A model generated the notes under the pieces. The model saw only the letters and a list, made by a program, of their open reading frames with translations. It did not search any database and was not told the DNA's origin. The position numbers and the translations under genes were made by a program. Of a stretch of DNA of 64,000 nt, positions 63,074 to 64,000 are shown one piece after another. The stretch comes from G963663365 sp963663365 (lineage in GTDB: Bacteria > Hinthialibacterota > Hinthialibacteria > Hinthialibacterales > G963663365), in assembly GCA_963663365.2 (NCBI GenBank), contig CAXXIH010000008.1:2232001-2296000 (forward strand). The letters are read 5' to 3'. Each line of letters starts with the position of its first letter. Position 1 is the first letter of the stretch.

Positions 63074-64000
63074 GTGGCCATATTCTCATCCGAATTATCG
63101 CCGGACAGTGCCGTTGTCTTTTGTCTCTGTGCAAAGATTCCGGACTCCGGCCATAATCAATATGCACCATTACGCAATGCGGAGTGGAATATTCTGCGAC
63201 AACGCTTGGCGGCTTCTTCACTGCGGTATCCGGGAGAATTGCCGGGAAAAAGCGCACGGGTACTATCAAATTCCCTTGAAATAGACTTGGCTGAGGCCAA
63301 ACGAATTGTAACTCTGCTGCGGCGTTCGGATGCGCTTACTAAAGAATTGAAGCGGCTAAAACAGAACGGAATTTGGGTTTGCACACAAACCGATACTGCT
63401 TATCCGACATTTTTTCTCGACCGGCTCAATAAATCGGCTCCTGCATTGTTATACGCTTGGGGAAATAGAAACCTCCTTCAAAAAACCGGAATCGCAGTGG
63501 TTGGTTCGCGCGATCTCGATGAAGCAGGAAAAGCGTTTGCAGAAACTATCGGACAAAAGATTGCCGCTTCCGGCTCCACCCTTATATCGGGCGCGGCTCG
63601 CGGCGCGGACCGGACAGCGATGAGCGCGGCCATCGATGCCGGTGGTTCGACAATAGGAATTTTGGCCGGTGGCCTTACAAGATCAATTGAAAAGAAATAC
63701 CCCCTCAAATGGTTCGAATCGAACCACCTGCTTCTGCTTTGCCCATTTCATCCCAGCATGCCTTTCAGCGCCGGCGGAGCGATGGCAAGGAACACATTGA
63801 TTTATTGCCTTTCCCAAGCCGCGGTCGTTGTATCCTCTGCCAATGGACGGGGAGGAACCTGGACGGGAGCATCAGAATGCCTACGGCGAAATCATGCTCC
63901 GCTTTTTGTCCGAAAGGAAAAGAAGGCGCCGGAAGGGAACCTGGAGCTAATCCGCAGGGGCGGGATTCCTCTCCAGCCCCGAAAACTGAACGATATTCAA
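63074..64000 (+). CDS. DprA/Smf-family DNA-processing protein, partial
   Basis: Open to the right edge: 309 codons from GTG at 63074, C-terminus missing. N-terminus MAIFSSELSPDSAVVFCLCA (read with GTG as Met) and PLRNAEWNILRQRLAAS form the helical SAM-like part. The Rossmann core has YAWGNRNLLQKTGIAVVGSR, LISGAARGADRTAMSAAI and GGSTIGILAGGL, followed by FHPSMPFSAGGAMARNTLIY and VVVSSANGRGGTWTGASECL. The last blocks belong to an atypical DprA subfamily rather than to the canonical RecA loader of transformation. No ATG exists in frame upstream, and a TGA occurs at about 63005. Confidence 0.82.
   Translation, partial: MAIFSSELSPDSAVVFCLCAKIPDSGHNQYAPLRNAEWNILRQRLAASSLRYPGELPGKSARVLSNSLEIDLAEAKRIVTLLRRSDALTKELKRLKQNGIWVCTQTDTAYPTFFLDRLNKSAPALLYAWGNRNLLQKTGIAVVGSRDLDEAGKAFAETIGQKIAASGSTLISGAARGADRTAMSAAIDAGGSTIGILAGGLTRSIEKKYPLKWFESNHLLLLCPFHPSMPFSAGGAMARNTLIYCLSQAAVVVSSANGRGGTWTGASECLRRNHAPLFVRKEKKAPEGNLELIRRGGIPLQPRKLNDIQ

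Overview
The window is bacterial chromosomal DNA from a Gram-negative, probably anaerobic or microaerobic heterotroph. A TolC-type outer-membrane channel and many Sec or Tat signal peptides imply a double membrane. The hybrid-cluster protein with an Rrf2 iron-sulfur regulator, MqnA (futalosine menaquinone route) and the Fe-S enzymes NadA and ThiC fit low-oxygen life. Prepilin-like proteins, DUF4838, DUF2961 (GH172), DUF4416, heparinase-like and PQQ-propeller proteins are a mix familiar from deep-branching PVC/FCB-type lineages (Planctomycetes, Hydrogenedentes or Sumerlaeota relatives). The phylum is an inference; no diagnostic 16S is present.

Layout. 1-12.3 kb: an envelope and transport block with a CgeB/DUF3880-like protein cut by the left edge, an MFS carrier, an ABC-exporter membrane protein, TolC, DUF4416, a nucleotide-sugar pair (nucleotidyltransferase plus LegB-like 4,6-dehydratase) and a sugar ABC importer in which the RbsA-type ATPase is fused to one permease. 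12.5-18.4 kb: a MarR regulator with a C-terminal Cys cluster, nadA, a pseudopilin, a TPP riboswitch with terminator controlling thiC, and a Tat-exported Gfo/Idh/MocA protein. 18.7-22.3 kb: 5S and 23S rRNA on the minus strand, with their own promoter, boxB/boxA-like leader and processing stem. 22.5-29.7 kb: a 7,174-bp integrated element inserted at the 3' end of tRNA-Ala. 29.7-29.9 kb: intact tRNA-Ala and tRNA-Ile, with no 16S next to them. 30-64 kb: chromosomal genes including a HEAT protein, GT-C glycosyltransferase, rrf2-hcp, GH172, DUF362, serA, mqnA, large secreted proteins, a heparinase-like lyase, a GDPD and a DprA cut by the right edge.

The main discovery is the integrated element. Its attP core and two 25-bp arm-like repeats all lie inside the integrase reading frame. 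Integration therefore cuts the integrase gene: its last 79 codons sit 7 kb away beside attL, and the integrated gene borrows a 12-codon tail from antisense tRNA-Ala. Re-joining the two cores in silico restores one 536-codon frame followed by two or three co-oriented small genes. The element has no conjugation or capsid genes. It carries two excisionase-like HTH proteins, a winged-helix protein next to three 23-bp-spaced palindromic repeats, an RHH-like protein, and an oppositely transcribed, apparently AT-richer cargo of three exported or membrane proteins. The insertion separates tRNA-Ile/tRNA-Ala from 23S-5S, and a separate promoter between attL and 23S may explain why this is tolerated.
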